A stretch of DNA of 64,000 bases from Pueribacillus sp041725775 (GCF_041725775.1 NZ_JBEUEL010000003.1:1-64000), one strand, 5' to 3'. Shown: positions 9,771 through 18,780, counted from the first letter of the stretch. Numbers and translations are program-made. The notes: a model not told the origin generated them from the sequence alone.

Positions 9771-9846
9771 CCTGAATTGAACCGCCGTATACGGAACCGT
9801 ACGTACGGTGGTGTGAGAGGACGGAGGTTAATCACCTCCTCCTATT

Positions 9847-10480
9847 TGATTTAAGACTAAATACGTCTTGTCTGAAATTGAAGTTACTTTTTTGTATTCA
9901 AAATTATTTATTTCCTTTTAATCCCATAACTTATTGCCCGGGATTTGAGTAAGTGTTCTTTCAATTGCAAGGTTGTTTAATAATTACGTCATTCCTAGAA
10001 AGCAGGTCCCTGGGTAGGAAATGCCCCAATCTTTTGACCTCAGTATAAGTTAATCCTTATCCAAGTTGCGTTTTATTTACACTTCCTCTTAAGGGTTCAG
10101 ATGGCCACGTCTTAATTGTTTCAACTGCATGTTTTAGAATTAGGACGAATAGTATGCCGATTTCGACAGATATTTACCTTTGATCGTGAAATGACAGGAC
10201 TTTTTATTGTTTTATGCAGTTGTATTACAAACCAAGCAAGACGTCGTAAAAAAATCTAATTAGCAGGTATATTCATTCGTTGTGCTGTTTTTCGACCAGC
10301 ATCGTATTTGTAGAGAATGCCATCATATGGAAGCCAATCAACTGCAAATGTATCCGGGATAAGGAGACATTTCACACTTTTGACACAAAGTTTAATACAA
10401 AAAATTCTACTTCAGGAATGTCTAAAATGTGTACATTGTTCGAAAATTTAATCTCCTCGTCTTGGGCATAAAGTAGAGGG
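9847..10480 (-). pseudogene. decayed coding DNA, family not recognised
   Basis: On the minus strand several in-register protein-like stretches follow one another, separated by single stops or frameshifts: near 10400-10257 a piece ending YDAGRKTAQRMNIPAN and a stop; near 10170-9990 a piece with LKHAVETIKTWPSEPLRG, then TYTEVKRLGHFLPRDLLS after one stop; near 9985-9850 NNLAIERTLTQIPGNKLWD, one stop, then KEINNFEYKKVTSISD. They could be one gene or several. No domain was identified. The intron ends where the last piece begins. Confidence 0.35.
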
Positions 10481-11341
10481 AGTAGGGGTAAAATCAAAAA
10501 ATTCCATTTGATTAGTTTCTTCGAATATCGATTAGAAGAAGGAGGTTTATATAGGTGAAAACACTGATGTTACCATTTTACGGTTATATTTCCTTTTTAT
10601 TCTGAAATAGTAATTACTAAAAAAATATGTAGACCTGTTTTTGTTTGTAATAAACAATTCGTAATAGTCTTCGAAGATTATTTTCCTTTTTGTCAATAGG
10701 TGCTATAGTAAAATACAGTATTTTAGTATACTTGTTGAATATGCTGAAAAGACGAGAAATGAAGTTTAAATAATCAAAAATAAGAGCATAGTTTCGTTTT
10801 CCTAATAACCTAAGCCTATCACTAAATGCATGTAAATGTATCCAAAAAAAATCTGGATACTACCGAGGTCTTGTCTCTTAAGGTTTGTTCATTCTAGATA
10901 AAAAGACGCTCTTCATATAAATAATCAAGTTTGTTGAACTAATGCCGTGAATCGTTATGCTTGTTTAATCGTTTCATTAAGATGAAAAAACGAATATCAC
11001 TTCGTTGTGACAAACACTGAAATTTAGTTTTTATTAGGAATAAGTTATCAATTCACTTTTAACCCATGCCATACAAACATAAATACTTGGTTTGCTATTT
11101 GTCAGATAGAGGTGTTCTCTTTTCGTTTACAGATATCCAGCTGCATAGATGGTTCGAAAGAAAGAGTCACTTTAAATTACCTCTGTCTGCTTACATATTT
11201 TATAATTTTCAACTAACGTAAAAGCTTAAGATTAGAACGATAATGCATGAGGAGATGATTTTATTTTCTAAGGGAAATTAAAAAAACTGACTTCAGAAAA
11301 TTAACGGACTGATTTAGTTTAGTTTGTAGGGGGGGACGGCA
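10481..11341. other. long AT-rich spacer with no supported gene
   Basis: No reading frame above about 60 codons and no recognised RNA structure was found. A strong ribosome site (AGGAGG at 10540-10545) precedes GTG 10555, but that frame stops after 16 codons, so it is either a leader peptide or a truncated gene start. The region probably holds the promoter of the polysaccharide operon at 11342. Confidence 0.35.
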
Positions 11342-12739
11342 ATGGGGTTAAAAATAACAATTGCTTTGTACACAATCTTTTTTATTTTCCAAGTTTTATA
11401 CATCTTTGTTCCTTTGTTCACAGTGAAAGGCGGCCGGTACACAGAACGGTTGAAAAAAGAAAAAGGAATGTCTATTTTAGTTCCTGCTTTTAACGAAGAA
11501 CATATCATTAAAAATTGTATTCAAAGTATTTTGCATATTGATTATGAAAACTACGAGGCCTTTATTATCAACGATGGATCCACTGACAGAACAATGGACG
11601 TACTTCATAGTTTGCTGGATTTACAAACTGTTAAAAGAGAGAAAGCCAATAGATTATTGCATAAAAAAGTAAAGAGTGTTTATCAATCAAAACGATATCC
11701 AAAAATATATGTGATTGATAAGCAGAACGGAGGAAAGGCAGATTCGTTAAATACTGGAACTGACTATGCCGCATTTGAAAATATTATTACTTTAGATGCA
11801 GATAGTGTTCTTGATGTAAATTCTTTGCAAGTAATTAACACTGCTTTAGAAGATGATAAAGTGTTAGCTGCAGGAGGAATGGTTCACATTGGTCAAGCTT
11901 TCCATGGAGATTATACGAATCCAAAACCTTATTTCAAAATTTCGAATCTATTAAAGTTTCAGTTTATCCAATATTTAGCTAATTTTTATTTATATAAGTC
12001 GACTCAAACAAAATTTAATGCGTTAGCTATTATTTCTGGTGCTTTTGGTATTTTTAAAAAGGAAATATTATTTGAAGTTGGAGGATATCGCATTACAATT
12101 GGCGAGGATATGGATATCACTATGCGTATCCAGAGCCTGATTAAAACAAAGTATAAAGATGCGAAAGTAAAATTCATTCCGGAAGCAGTATGTTACACGG
12201 AAGGTCCGGAGACGTTGAAAGATTTATTTAAGCAGCGCATAAGGTGGCAAAAAGCGTTTATTGATTGCATCATTAATTACGCAAAATACTTGCCTACAAG
12301 ATTTAAGCCCAGCCTGACTGTTTTTTTAATCGTTGATGCGTTGTTATTAGGATCACTTACTGCTTTCCCGACTTTAATCGTTCCGTTTATCATTCTATTA
12401 ACTGGGAATGGAGCCTATTTGGCGTTAATGTTATTCAGCTTCTCTTTTAGTTTGGGAATCTTTCAAAGCATAACATCCATAATCATTAACAATCGATTAG
12501 GGCATGGTTTTACGGCAACTGATCGTTTGCGTTTATGTTTGTTTATACCGTTCGAAATAGTTACGTATAGATTTCTAGGCGTTCTTTTTAATGTATTTGG
12601 AACAGTAGGTTATTTCATTAATAAAGATAGTTGGAATAAAGTAAAGCGAGTCGGTGATAGCCACCAAGACTACGGAAATGATCTTTCTGAAAACGGAACA
12701 GTTATCCCAATTAACCGCGATAAAGAGAAATTGGGCTAG
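11342..12739 (+). CDS. membrane GT2 glycosyltransferase, PNAG synthase-like (IcaA/PgaC type)
   Basis: A 465-aa processive beta-glycosyltransferase expected to polymerise UDP-GlcNAc into poly-N-acetylglucosamine and export it. One N-terminal membrane helix (residues 5-27) is followed by the GT2 domain: SILVPAFNEE, the nucleotide aspartate in IINDGSTDRT, the DXD-like TLDADSV, the acceptor-site GEDMD and the processivity motif QRIRWQ. Two or three C-terminal helices (about 325-425) form the channel. The start ATG follows GGGGGG. The next gene is a matching polysaccharide deacetylase, coupled by a short gap, so this is a two-gene icaAB/pgaCB-like locus. IcaC and IcaD partners are not seen. Polymer identity is inferred. 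Confidence 0.85.
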   Translation: MGLKITIALYTIFFIFQVLYIFVPLFTVKGGRYTERLKKEKGMSILVPAFNEEHIIKNCIQSILHIDYENYEAFIINDGSTDRTMDVLHSLLDLQTVKREKANRLLHKKVKSVYQSKRYPKIYVIDKQNGGKADSLNTGTDYAAFENIITLDADSVLDVNSLQVINTALEDDKVLAAGGMVHIGQAFHGDYTNPKPYFKISNLLKFQFIQYLANFYLYKSTQTKFNALAIISGAFGIFKKEILFEVGGYRITIGEDMDITMRIQSLIKTKYKDAKVKFIPEAVCYTEGPETLKDLFKQRIRWQKAFIDCIINYAKYLPTRFKPSLTVFLIVDALLLGSLTAFPTLIVPFIILLTGNGAYLALMLFSFSFSLGIFQSITSIIINNRLGHGFTATDRLRLCLFIPFEIVTYRFLGVLFNVFGTVGYFINKDSWNKVKRVGDSHQDYGNDLSENGTVIPINRDKEKLG

Positions 12740-12748
12740 GAGTGAGTT

Positions 12749-13687
12749 ATTATTTTAAAGAAGTACATAAATCATATTGTTATTACAGTTTTTTTAATTC
12801 ATTTTTCTATTTTAGCCGCATTCTTTGTACTTAATTTTAATACTATTGCAAATAGCAAACTTGAATTTTCTAAAGCAAGTGCTCTAGAAATAGATTACAA
12901 TTATGAGTTGCGAAAATTTGGTCCTTTTAAAACAAATGAAAAAGCTGAAAAAATTCCTGTTTTAATGTATCACCGAATTATTTCTGAAGAAGAAATTGAT
13001 GAAGACATTCATCATTACCAAGGAAAGTTATTCGATACGATTGTTACGCTGGAGCAATTTGAAGAACAGATGAAATATCTTCATGATAATAATTTTACGA
13101 CATTAACATTGGCAGAGTTTCAAGCGTTTATGGATAAAAAAATTGAAGTCCCTAAGAAAAGTGTTTTGATTACTTTCGATGACGGATGGAAAGATAACTT
13201 TGCGAATGCGTATCCAGTGTTAGATAAATATGGATTTAAGGCAACAATATTCCTTATTACAAGCAAAATTGAAAAGGATCCAGCAGACTATGATCCGAAA
13301 GAACCACAATATTTAAGTCAAAGAGATATTATCGAATCAAATAATGTATTTACATTCGCTAATCATACCCACGCTTTTCATGAGCGAGATGATGAGGGTC
13401 AGGCATTTCTCATTTCAAAAGATAAAAAATCGATTAAGGATGATTTACAAAAAGCTATTAAAATCATTGGCGATAACAATGCGTTTGCATATCCGTTCGG
13501 GGAATACGATGAAGAAACGATGGCCATTCTAAAAGAGCTTGATATTCCTATGGCTTTTACAGTAATCGATCAAGGTATGGTTCATCCTGATGACAATTGG
13601 CTGGAACTGTCTAGAAGGGGTGTTTATCCATCTACAACAATGGAAATCTTTAAGAATTTAGTTACGTACGATTTGGGCGAAAAATAA
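12749..13687 (+). CDS. membrane-anchored polysaccharide deacetylase (IcaB/PgaB-like), apparent ATT start
   Basis: A NodB-type deacetylase that would remove N-acetyl groups from the exopolymer outside the cell. The NodB core is clear: VLMYHRI, LITFDDGWKDNF (catalytic and metal Asp), NHTHAFH (metal His) and AYPFGEYDEET. The first canonical start, TTG 12908, would cut the protein inside a conserved lead-in. Upstream, the frame stays open to a TGA at 12743 and encodes KKY followed by a typical membrane anchor (VITVFLIHFSILAAFFVL), without any ATG, GTG or TTG. AGGAG at 12738-12742 lies 6 bases before ATT 12749 (9 before ATT 12752). I therefore place the start at ATT. It is coupled to the synthase stop at 12737-12739. 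Confidence 0.8.
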   Translation: MILKKYINHIVITVFLIHFSILAAFFVLNFNTIANSKLEFSKASALEIDYNYELRKFGPFKTNEKAEKIPVLMYHRIISEEEIDEDIHHYQGKLFDTIVTLEQFEEQMKYLHDNNFTTLTLAEFQAFMDKKIEVPKKSVLITFDDGWKDNFANAYPVLDKYGFKATIFLITSKIEKDPADYDPKEPQYLSQRDIIESNNVFTFANHTHAFHERDDEGQAFLISKDKKSIKDDLQKAIKIIGDNNAFAYPFGEYDEETMAILKELDIPMAFTVIDQGMVHPDDNWLELSRRGVYPSTTMEIFKNLVTYDLGEK

Positions 13688-14133
13688 CGAGGGACGATCA
13701 ATGCTCAGTTCTTTATACTAATTCGTATTTACTGAACAACTTGGAAGTGGTGTCTCTTTCAGTTCAGCGAATTGATTGTCGAAGCACATTTCTCTTAAGG
13801 CTGGAGAAGAGGATGATCCTGTTTTGACCACCATCTTTGAATTTTTTTGATCATCCTCGTTATTTCCTAAAGAATCAGTCTGAGCCTATTGAGGGAGGTT
13901 TGTATAGTATTGCCAAGATGCGGATTAGGTCTGCTGCAAGTGCGGGCAATGCTAGTTTAAAAACAGCTGCATGAAAAGTCCTTATTTTAAAAACATTCTC
14001 TGGAAAAATAAATTTATGTTACAAAATCTGAAAAGATTTTGTGGACCCTGTTTGCTATTTTTGCTCGCCTATTTTGAAGATGATTAATGGCTCGTAATAA
14101 TACTTTTCTGGAATAAAGGCTAATTAGTAAATC
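13688..14133. other. spacer with a 10-bp inverted repeat and no gene
   Basis: GAGGATGATC at 13809-13818 is repeated inverted at 13849-13858 with a 30-base loop. It could act as a weak terminator for the polysaccharide genes, but it has no good T-run. The rest shows no open frame of note. Confidence 0.3.
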
Positions 14134-14721
14134 TTATTTCGTTTCATCAACGCTTTTATATAAAAGAACTAATTCATTCTGTTCTAAGTGATTTACAAAC
14201 TCTGATAGAAAAGCAAGTGTTTGTTCTAAGTCCGAATATAAAACATTCGCTCTTTTTGATATTGTTTTCATATCTTCAAAAAAAGCTTTAAGCATAAAGA
14301 GCATTTCTTGTTTTAATTTGTAGTTTGTTAGGCTTTCAAAATAGAGTTTTGTTTTTAATGGAATGTTATCTCGGTCAGTTTGTTCAATGCTTAACTCTTG
14401 TATAGCAAAATAATGCTTGAGAACGTTTTTGGAAATAAATGATTCATTTGCTTTCACTTGATTAAAAACGTCAGTCGCTATGTGTAACACTTCATTGATT
14501 TTTTCAGATTGCTTCGTTCGATGTTCTTTTATGATATAAAGGTGTTTTTCGAAAAAACCGTATTTTCTTTTTAACGCTGTAATTCTAGGAATAAAAGGAG
14601 AATAGATTTTTAAAAACAAATTTTTGTAGTATTCTCTTCTTTTTCTATGGTATCGAAACATTGTAAATAAACTTAATCCTATGCATGATCCGGCAAATAG
14701 CACTAAGAGGCTTATTAGCAA
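14134..14721 (-). CDS. single-pass membrane protein of unknown function
   Basis: A 195-aa protein with one N-terminal helix (LLISLLVLFAGSCIGLSLF), a strongly basic stop-transfer (RYHRKRREYYKN), and an otherwise helical cytosolic part rich in Lys, Glu and Leu that may form coiled coils. No domain is recognised. The start is uncertain: TTG 14721 is 22 bases from the only good site (GGAGG at 14744-14748); ATT 14733, in frame with 4 more residues, sits 10 bases from it. It is transcribed divergently from the GH18 gene at 14817, with under 100 bases between them, so the two may share regulation. Role in polysaccharide handling is only suggested by position. Confidence 0.6.
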   Translation of the reverse strand: MLISLLVLFAGSCIGLSLFTMFRYHRKRREYYKNLFLKIYSPFIPRITALKRKYGFFEKHLYIIKEHRTKQSEKINEVLHIATDVFNQVKANESFISKNVLKHYFAIQELSIEQTDRDNIPLKTKLYFESLTNYKLKQEMLFMLKAFFEDMKTISKRANVLYSDLEQTLAFLSEFVNHLEQNELVLLYKSVDETK

Positions 14722-14816
14722 ATAGTTGTTAATTACAACTCAACCTCCTTTTTTTAAGAGTATTAGTTCTATTATAATATAATTCTTTTTATAAGAAAAA
14801 GTTAAACGGAGGATCT

Positions 14817-15869
14817 ATGAAAAAATTCGTTTATATTTTTTTCGTTTCACTTAGTATAATTGGGGGGATCTTGCTATTGTTTTTGTTGTCCACATCTAAA
14901 CAGGAAAGTGAAATATATAGCATGTCTTTTATATATTTTGGAGATAAAAATGATTATATTGATTTTGTGGATCGTACGAATGGAGCGATAAACGTAGTTT
15001 CACCCAACTATTTTAATTTGAAAAGTGACGGAGAACTGAAGGTGACGGAAGATTTTGATGTCAGCTTTGTTCAGGAAATGCAAAAAAGATCGGTAAAAGT
15101 GGTTCCTTTTCTTTCCAACCATTGGGATCAAGATTTGGGTAAGAAGGCGTTAAAAAATAGGGAATCCCTTAGTACACAAATTGCGTCCTTTATTCAAGAG
15201 AACGATTTAGGAGGAGTCTCTGTCGATTTAGAAAATTTAACAGAACAAGACAGGGAGGACTTTGTTCATTTTATCAAATTGCTGCGCAATAAACTCCCAA
15301 CGGATAAAGAGCTTTCGATCTGCATTCCTTCAAATCCAGACGGTCATAATGAAGGTTATTTTTCCGCTTTTGATTATCAAAAGCTTGTACCTCATATAGA
15401 TCATTTTATTTTAATGACATATGACCAAAGTTATGAAGGAAGCGATGAAGGACCAGTTGCAAGTCTTCCATGGGTTGAACAATCAATTCATTATATACTT
15501 TCACAAGGTGTCTCTTCAGAAAAAATTGTGATGGGGATCCCTTTTTATGGAAGAATTTGGTCTGAAGATGGAGTTTTTAAAGGTACGAGTATGGGAAATT
15601 ATTTAATAGCTGAAATGCTTCATTCAAACCCATCTCAAGTTATTTATAATGAAAATTTCCAATCTCCAAAAGCGAAGCTTCACGTTATTCACGGAAATGA
15701 ATATTTCGTACCCGGCAAATATACGATTTGGTATGAAGATGAAAAGTCAATCGCATCAAAGCTTAGTTTAGTTCATAAATATGATTTAAAAGGCGTGGCC
15801 AGTTGGGCATTATCAATGGAAACTGAAGAGACTTGGAGTTATTTCCATGATGAGCTCAATAATCCATAA
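14817..15869 (+). CDS. GH18-family glycoside hydrolase, membrane-anchored or secreted
   Basis: A 350-aa protein with an N-terminal signal/anchor (residues 4-25) and a GH18 barrel. The catalytic region reads GGVSVDLENL, keeping the last Asp and the acid Glu of DxxDxDxE but lacking the first two Asp. MTYDQSYEGSDEGPVASL and MGIPFYGRIW are hallmark GH18 strands, and the terminal GVASWALSMETEE fits the last strand. GH18 enzymes cut beta-1,4-GlcNAc polymers, and the spore-cortex subgroup (YaaH, YdhD) acts on peptidoglycan. There is no LysM domain here. Position next to a PNAG-type locus suggests polymer or wall trimming. ATG 14817 follows GGAGG by 4 bases; TATAAT lies 40 bases upstream. Confidence 0.82.
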   Translation: MKKFVYIFFVSLSIIGGILLLFLLSTSKQESEIYSMSFIYFGDKNDYIDFVDRTNGAINVVSPNYFNLKSDGELKVTEDFDVSFVQEMQKRSVKVVPFLSNHWDQDLGKKALKNRESLSTQIASFIQENDLGGVSVDLENLTEQDREDFVHFIKLLRNKLPTDKELSICIPSNPDGHNEGYFSAFDYQKLVPHIDHFILMTYDQSYEGSDEGPVASLPWVEQSIHYILSQGVSSEKIVMGIPFYGRIWSEDGVFKGTSMGNYLIAEMLHSNPSQVIYNENFQSPKAKLHVIHGNEYFVPGKYTIWYEDEKSIASKLSLVHKYDLKGVASWALSMETEETWSYFHDELNNP

Positions 15870-16525
15870 GTCTAGTCACTTGTTTTATTTTCAAGATTTT
15901 TATCTTGCTTTAACAGAGAATATGAAATTGCTTTAAAAAAGATTGGAAAGATTATAAAGAGACAATTTTTTGGATCGTGCTATTTGAAGAGGATTGGACG
16001 TTTACATGTGATTACGGCGGAATGCGACGCGTTTGATGACAGTTGAATGCTAATCTCGGGATTGAGATGCTGAGTGACAGCTGACGATTATGGAAGTAAA
16101 CTCAGTTCATTGAAGTTAGTCATATTGCTCCGCTAATGAGTGCTCCGACGTTTGGAAATATAATTAAGAACCCTTCTGTTTCAAGTAAGGAGAACTTGAA
16201 ACACGGCGGCTACAATATTGTTTTTTGCATCGGATGAAACGAGCCATATTATTGGAATTGAGCTGCCAGTCGAAGGCATGACAATAAAAATAAATTGTTT
16301 TTATAGGGCTTGTCCAAAAATCATTAAATGGAGTAGACGAAGGAAAATACTTTAATTTCTCACATCTAAATTACTAGGGTCATTTCCAAGGGTTTTGTTC
16401 GACTGAGCCTTCGACATATGCTTAAGGGTGCTTTTCAAGTCAGAGAATTCAGTTCCGAAATAAAAAGAAGCAAGCTTTATAAAAAAGCGAGTATGAATCC
16501 TATTGGAAACATACCCGCCGAAAAT
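15870..16525 (+). pseudogene. decayed DNA with the C-terminal relic of a short-chain dehydrogenase (about 16020-16295)
   Basis: At 16206-16290 one frame reads LFFASDETSHIIGIELPVEG, a close match to the C-terminal end of SDR oxidoreductases (FLASDE...ITGIELPVDGG). An upstream piece in another frame (PTFGNIIKNPSVSSKENLKH, about 16145-16205) could be the preceding SDR segment. Frameshifts and stops separate the pieces, and nothing N-terminal (TGxxxGIG) is seen. The remainder of this spacer contains no gene. Confidence 0.45.
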
Positions 16526-16978
16526 TTAAAAGCATTGAAATGACTCAATTCGATTTAAGTCGATGCCATAATAAACCCATCTAAATCTACTCCATCTAAA
16601 GCCCGCGACGGAATTTCTACCGACAAATGTTGGGAAAAACCAGAAAGATCTGTTTCTTAGCCAAACGTACGTAAACCGGAAAAGACATCCTCTAATTGCA
16701 CCAGGATCGACTGCAAAAGTTTGGAATTGTGGCTGTTCTGGCGTGAATGATGGTGGTGGACTCGTTGGGGGTCCCGCTTGCCCAGCTCCAGATCCGCTAC
16801 TAGGGAATGGTCCTGGTGGTCCTACAGGCTCACCGCTTGGAAATTGTCCAAAGTTAGGAAACCCGGGCTGTCTCCCTTGGCCTCCACTTGGAAATCCAGG
16901 ATAAAGTTGATTAAAAAAATCTGGGAAAAGTTGTCTCTCATCATCATCATAATACGGATACTGATAATAATAATTCAT
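16526..16978 (-). CDS. small Pro/Gly-rich conserved protein (often annotated 'transporter' in Bacillus)
   Basis: A 150-aa protein. The N-terminal half is low-complexity Tyr/Pro/Gly/Ser (MNYYYQYPYYDDDE, then FPSGGQGRQPGFPNFGQ, then GPPTSPPPSFTPEQPQ). The C-terminal half is a compact aromatic domain beginning VDPGAIRGCLFRFTYVWL and ending GIDLNRIESFQCF. I recognise this architecture from Bacillus genomes, where it carries a vague transporter label without support. The composition is more like a spore-surface or matrix protein, but that is a guess. Ribosome site GGAGG lies just upstream. Unlike the DNA on both sides, the frame is intact. Confidence 0.65.
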   Translation of the reverse strand: MNYYYQYPYYDDDERQLFPDFFNQLYPGFPSGGQGRQPGFPNFGQFPSGEPVGPPGPFPSSGSGAGQAGPPTSPPPSFTPEQPQFQTFAVDPGAIRGCLFRFTYVWLRNRSFWFFPTFVGRNSVAGFRWSRFRWVYYGIDLNRIESFQCF

Positions 16979-17149
16979 TTTTACAATTTCCTCCCTTCCT
17001 TCTCATTACTATATGGTTATATGTACCAAGGTGTATAGGCACATGTCACAAAAAGGAGTGTCTGAAGGTTCGTTTCATTAATAGGAGACGAGCGAACGGT
17101 GGGTGCCAAGGATGTAGCGACACGTTAGACTTATAACTATTCACATTAA

Positions 17150-17965
17150 AAATACGTGTATATGATAGGCGGAAAGGACTTTGCGCGTAAAAATAATCTT
17201 TCGTAATTTAGTGAAAAATGGGGGAACGGAGCGGCATATTTTTAAAACGTTGATTGAAGAATGACCGAACTGAACACGATTCAAAAGAAAACTGAATATT
17301 GCTAAAGGTATGAAGCATATGTATTCCATTGCTTCAAAAACATACACAACAGAAACGTTATCAGTTGCACAAAAAGATCGTATGTATGATCGAGAAAAAG
17401 CAAATACGTATCCGAAGAAAGGTAAAAAGCCGGTCGCGATTCTAAAGGGGTAGGAACGGATTCGGGGAAAACAACATTGCGATTGTTGAAAACGAACTAA
17501 AGGTGAAATATATTTCTGCGACAATCGTCACTCTTGACGAAATTAAGGATTATATCCCCAAATACGCAAGTATAAGAAAACAGATCTGAACGAGGCTGCG
17601 CGTCTCGTTCATAAAGAATCTTATGATATCGGGGAATGTTGCTATTAAATCGGTTAATCAAAAAAACGGAAGAACTTTATTTATAAAAGTTCAAAGGCAA
17701 GAACTCGAAACTATAAAATGCTCGTAAAGAAGTTGAAAAAACATGATTATGCAATTCGTGCTTATGTTGTTTATGTTCCGCACCCAGTAGCAATTGAACG
17801 AGATGAAAAATGTGCTCAATGGACAGGAAGAAAAGTGCCATATCAAGTGATTAAACACACTCACAAACTTGTACCGAGGACGTTAAAGGTAATTTCTTGT
17901 AGTGGTATATGTTGCCCTCTCTGCATCTATAGTTCAGGATTAAGATGTATGGCAAGCTTCGGATA
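17150..17965 (+). pseudogene. zeta-toxin-like P-loop kinase, several frameshifts
   Basis: Successive frames give a recognisable zeta-toxin family kinase (UDP-GlcNAc phosphorylating toxins and relatives): MKHMYSIASKTYTTETLSV (about 17310), PKKGKKPVAILKG, a P-loop GVGTDSGKTT (17447-17476, after a frameshift), TLDEIKDYIPKY (about 17535), EAARLVHKESYDIG (about 17593), then SKARTRNYKMLVKKLKKHDY and TGRKVPYQVIKHTHKLVP up to about 17880. At least four frameshifts or stops separate these, so no product is expected. No epsilon antitoxin was seen next to it; such chromosomal kinases often stand alone. Confidence 0.65.
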
Positions 17966-18116
17966 AGAAGTCGATGTTGTGTCGTTTATGCGGATGGATG
18001 AGGTGTAGTAAATCTAACATCGGGATCGCTACGGGCTCTTCTGAATTAACAGAATCACAGACACATTAGCCTTTTTCAAGAATACAATAGTTAAAAAATG
18101 CTGGGGGTTAGCAGGG

Positions 18117-18737
18117 ATGGATATTACTTTTCCGGTGGATGTTAGAACGCTAAAAATTAGTAATGCTCCAAAGAAAGTTGTGTATTACCCTCAAGTGATT
18201 AATATGAGAAACTTAAAATTACAACAGTTTGTGAATCAGACAATCGTTGCCCACACTCAACAGTTGATCAACTTACAAGTTGAGGAGATGCCGTCACAAG
18301 TAGAAGAGATGATCGGAACGTATGAAATAAAGAACAATCAGCGAAAAGTTTTGAGCTTATCATTATCGAATTATACGTATCATTACTATGCTGCCCACGG
18401 GATGACGTATATTAAGTCTTTAACGTTTGATCTGAAAAAGGGAAAACTTTGTGAACTGAAAGATTTGTTTAAACTAGGAAGCAACTATGTTGATCGGCTT
18501 TCAACTTTAATTCAAAAACAAATAAAGCAACGTGATATTCAGACACTAGGTGACTTCACAGCCATCAAACCTAATCAAGATTTTTACATCGCAGACAAAG
18601 CACTTGTTATTTATTTCCAGTTATATGAAATTACTCCTTATGTTTTCGGATTTCCAATGTTTCCAATCTCTGTATATGAATTGCAAGACATCATTGATGA
18701 AGGTGGTCCTCTTGGACGAATGGCTATGAACAGTTAA
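18117..18737 (+). CDS. DUF4163/DUF3298 domain protein
   Basis: A 206-aa protein matching the DUF4163-DUF3298 pair found at the C-terminus of RsiV and in stand-alone proteins: YPQVINMRNLKLQQFVNQTI near the start, then SLSLSNYTYHYYAAHGMTYIKSLTFDLKKGK and a C-terminal DFTAIKPNQDFYIADKALVIYFQLYEITPY. In RsiV this fold binds lysozyme, but most relatives are uncharacterised. There is no signal peptide or membrane helix, so it is probably cytosolic unless the start is wrong. ATG 18117 lies behind GCAGGG. It stands alone, with a bidirectional terminator behind it. Confidence 0.75.
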   Translation: MDITFPVDVRTLKISNAPKKVVYYPQVINMRNLKLQQFVNQTIVAHTQQLINLQVEEMPSQVEEMIGTYEIKNNQRKVLSLSLSNYTYHYYAAHGMTYIKSLTFDLKKGKLCELKDLFKLGSNYVDRLSTLIQKQIKQRDIQTLGDFTAIKPNQDFYIADKALVIYFQLYEITPYVFGFPMFPISVYELQDIIDEGGPLGRMAMNS

Positions 18738-18743
18738 CATGAA

Positions 18744-18780
18744 AATCCTTAGCTTATTTTGCTAAGGATTTCGGTTTTTC
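18744..18780 (+). terminator. bidirectional terminator between convergent genes
   Basis: A 10-bp perfect stem (18744-18753 with 18761-18770) is followed by TCGGTTTTTC on the plus strand. The right part overlaps the 3' end of the minus-strand nitrilase gene. Confidence 0.75.

Larger units (their letters stand above)
8190..9846 (+). mobile_element. degenerate bacterial class C group II intron (approximate ends)
   Basis: The 5' part from about 8190 (GTGTAGTCTATAGGGTG) has the structured, higher-GC look of a group II intron 5' domain with no long open frame. The 3' part carries a domain V-like hairpin (about 9777-9815, CCGTACGTACGG) and a domain VI-like hairpin (about 9822-9842, GGAGGT...CACCTCC). 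Between them lies the broken reverse transcriptase/maturase gene. The intron sits just downstream of the mqo terminator on the same strand, as class C introns do. Because the RT core is missing it cannot mobilise itself; splicing with help from another copy is conceivable. Boundaries are estimated by recall of related introns. Confidence 0.75.

Noticed and set aside
16778..17038. 86-codon plus-strand frame
   Set aside because: Antisense of the Pro/Gly-rich conserved gene; Trp/Arg/Ile runs arise from the complement of its codons.
17141..17524. 127-codon minus-strand frame
   Set aside because: Lies opposite the zeta-kinase pseudogene, whose plus-strand frames show real family motifs; the minus frame is a shadow.
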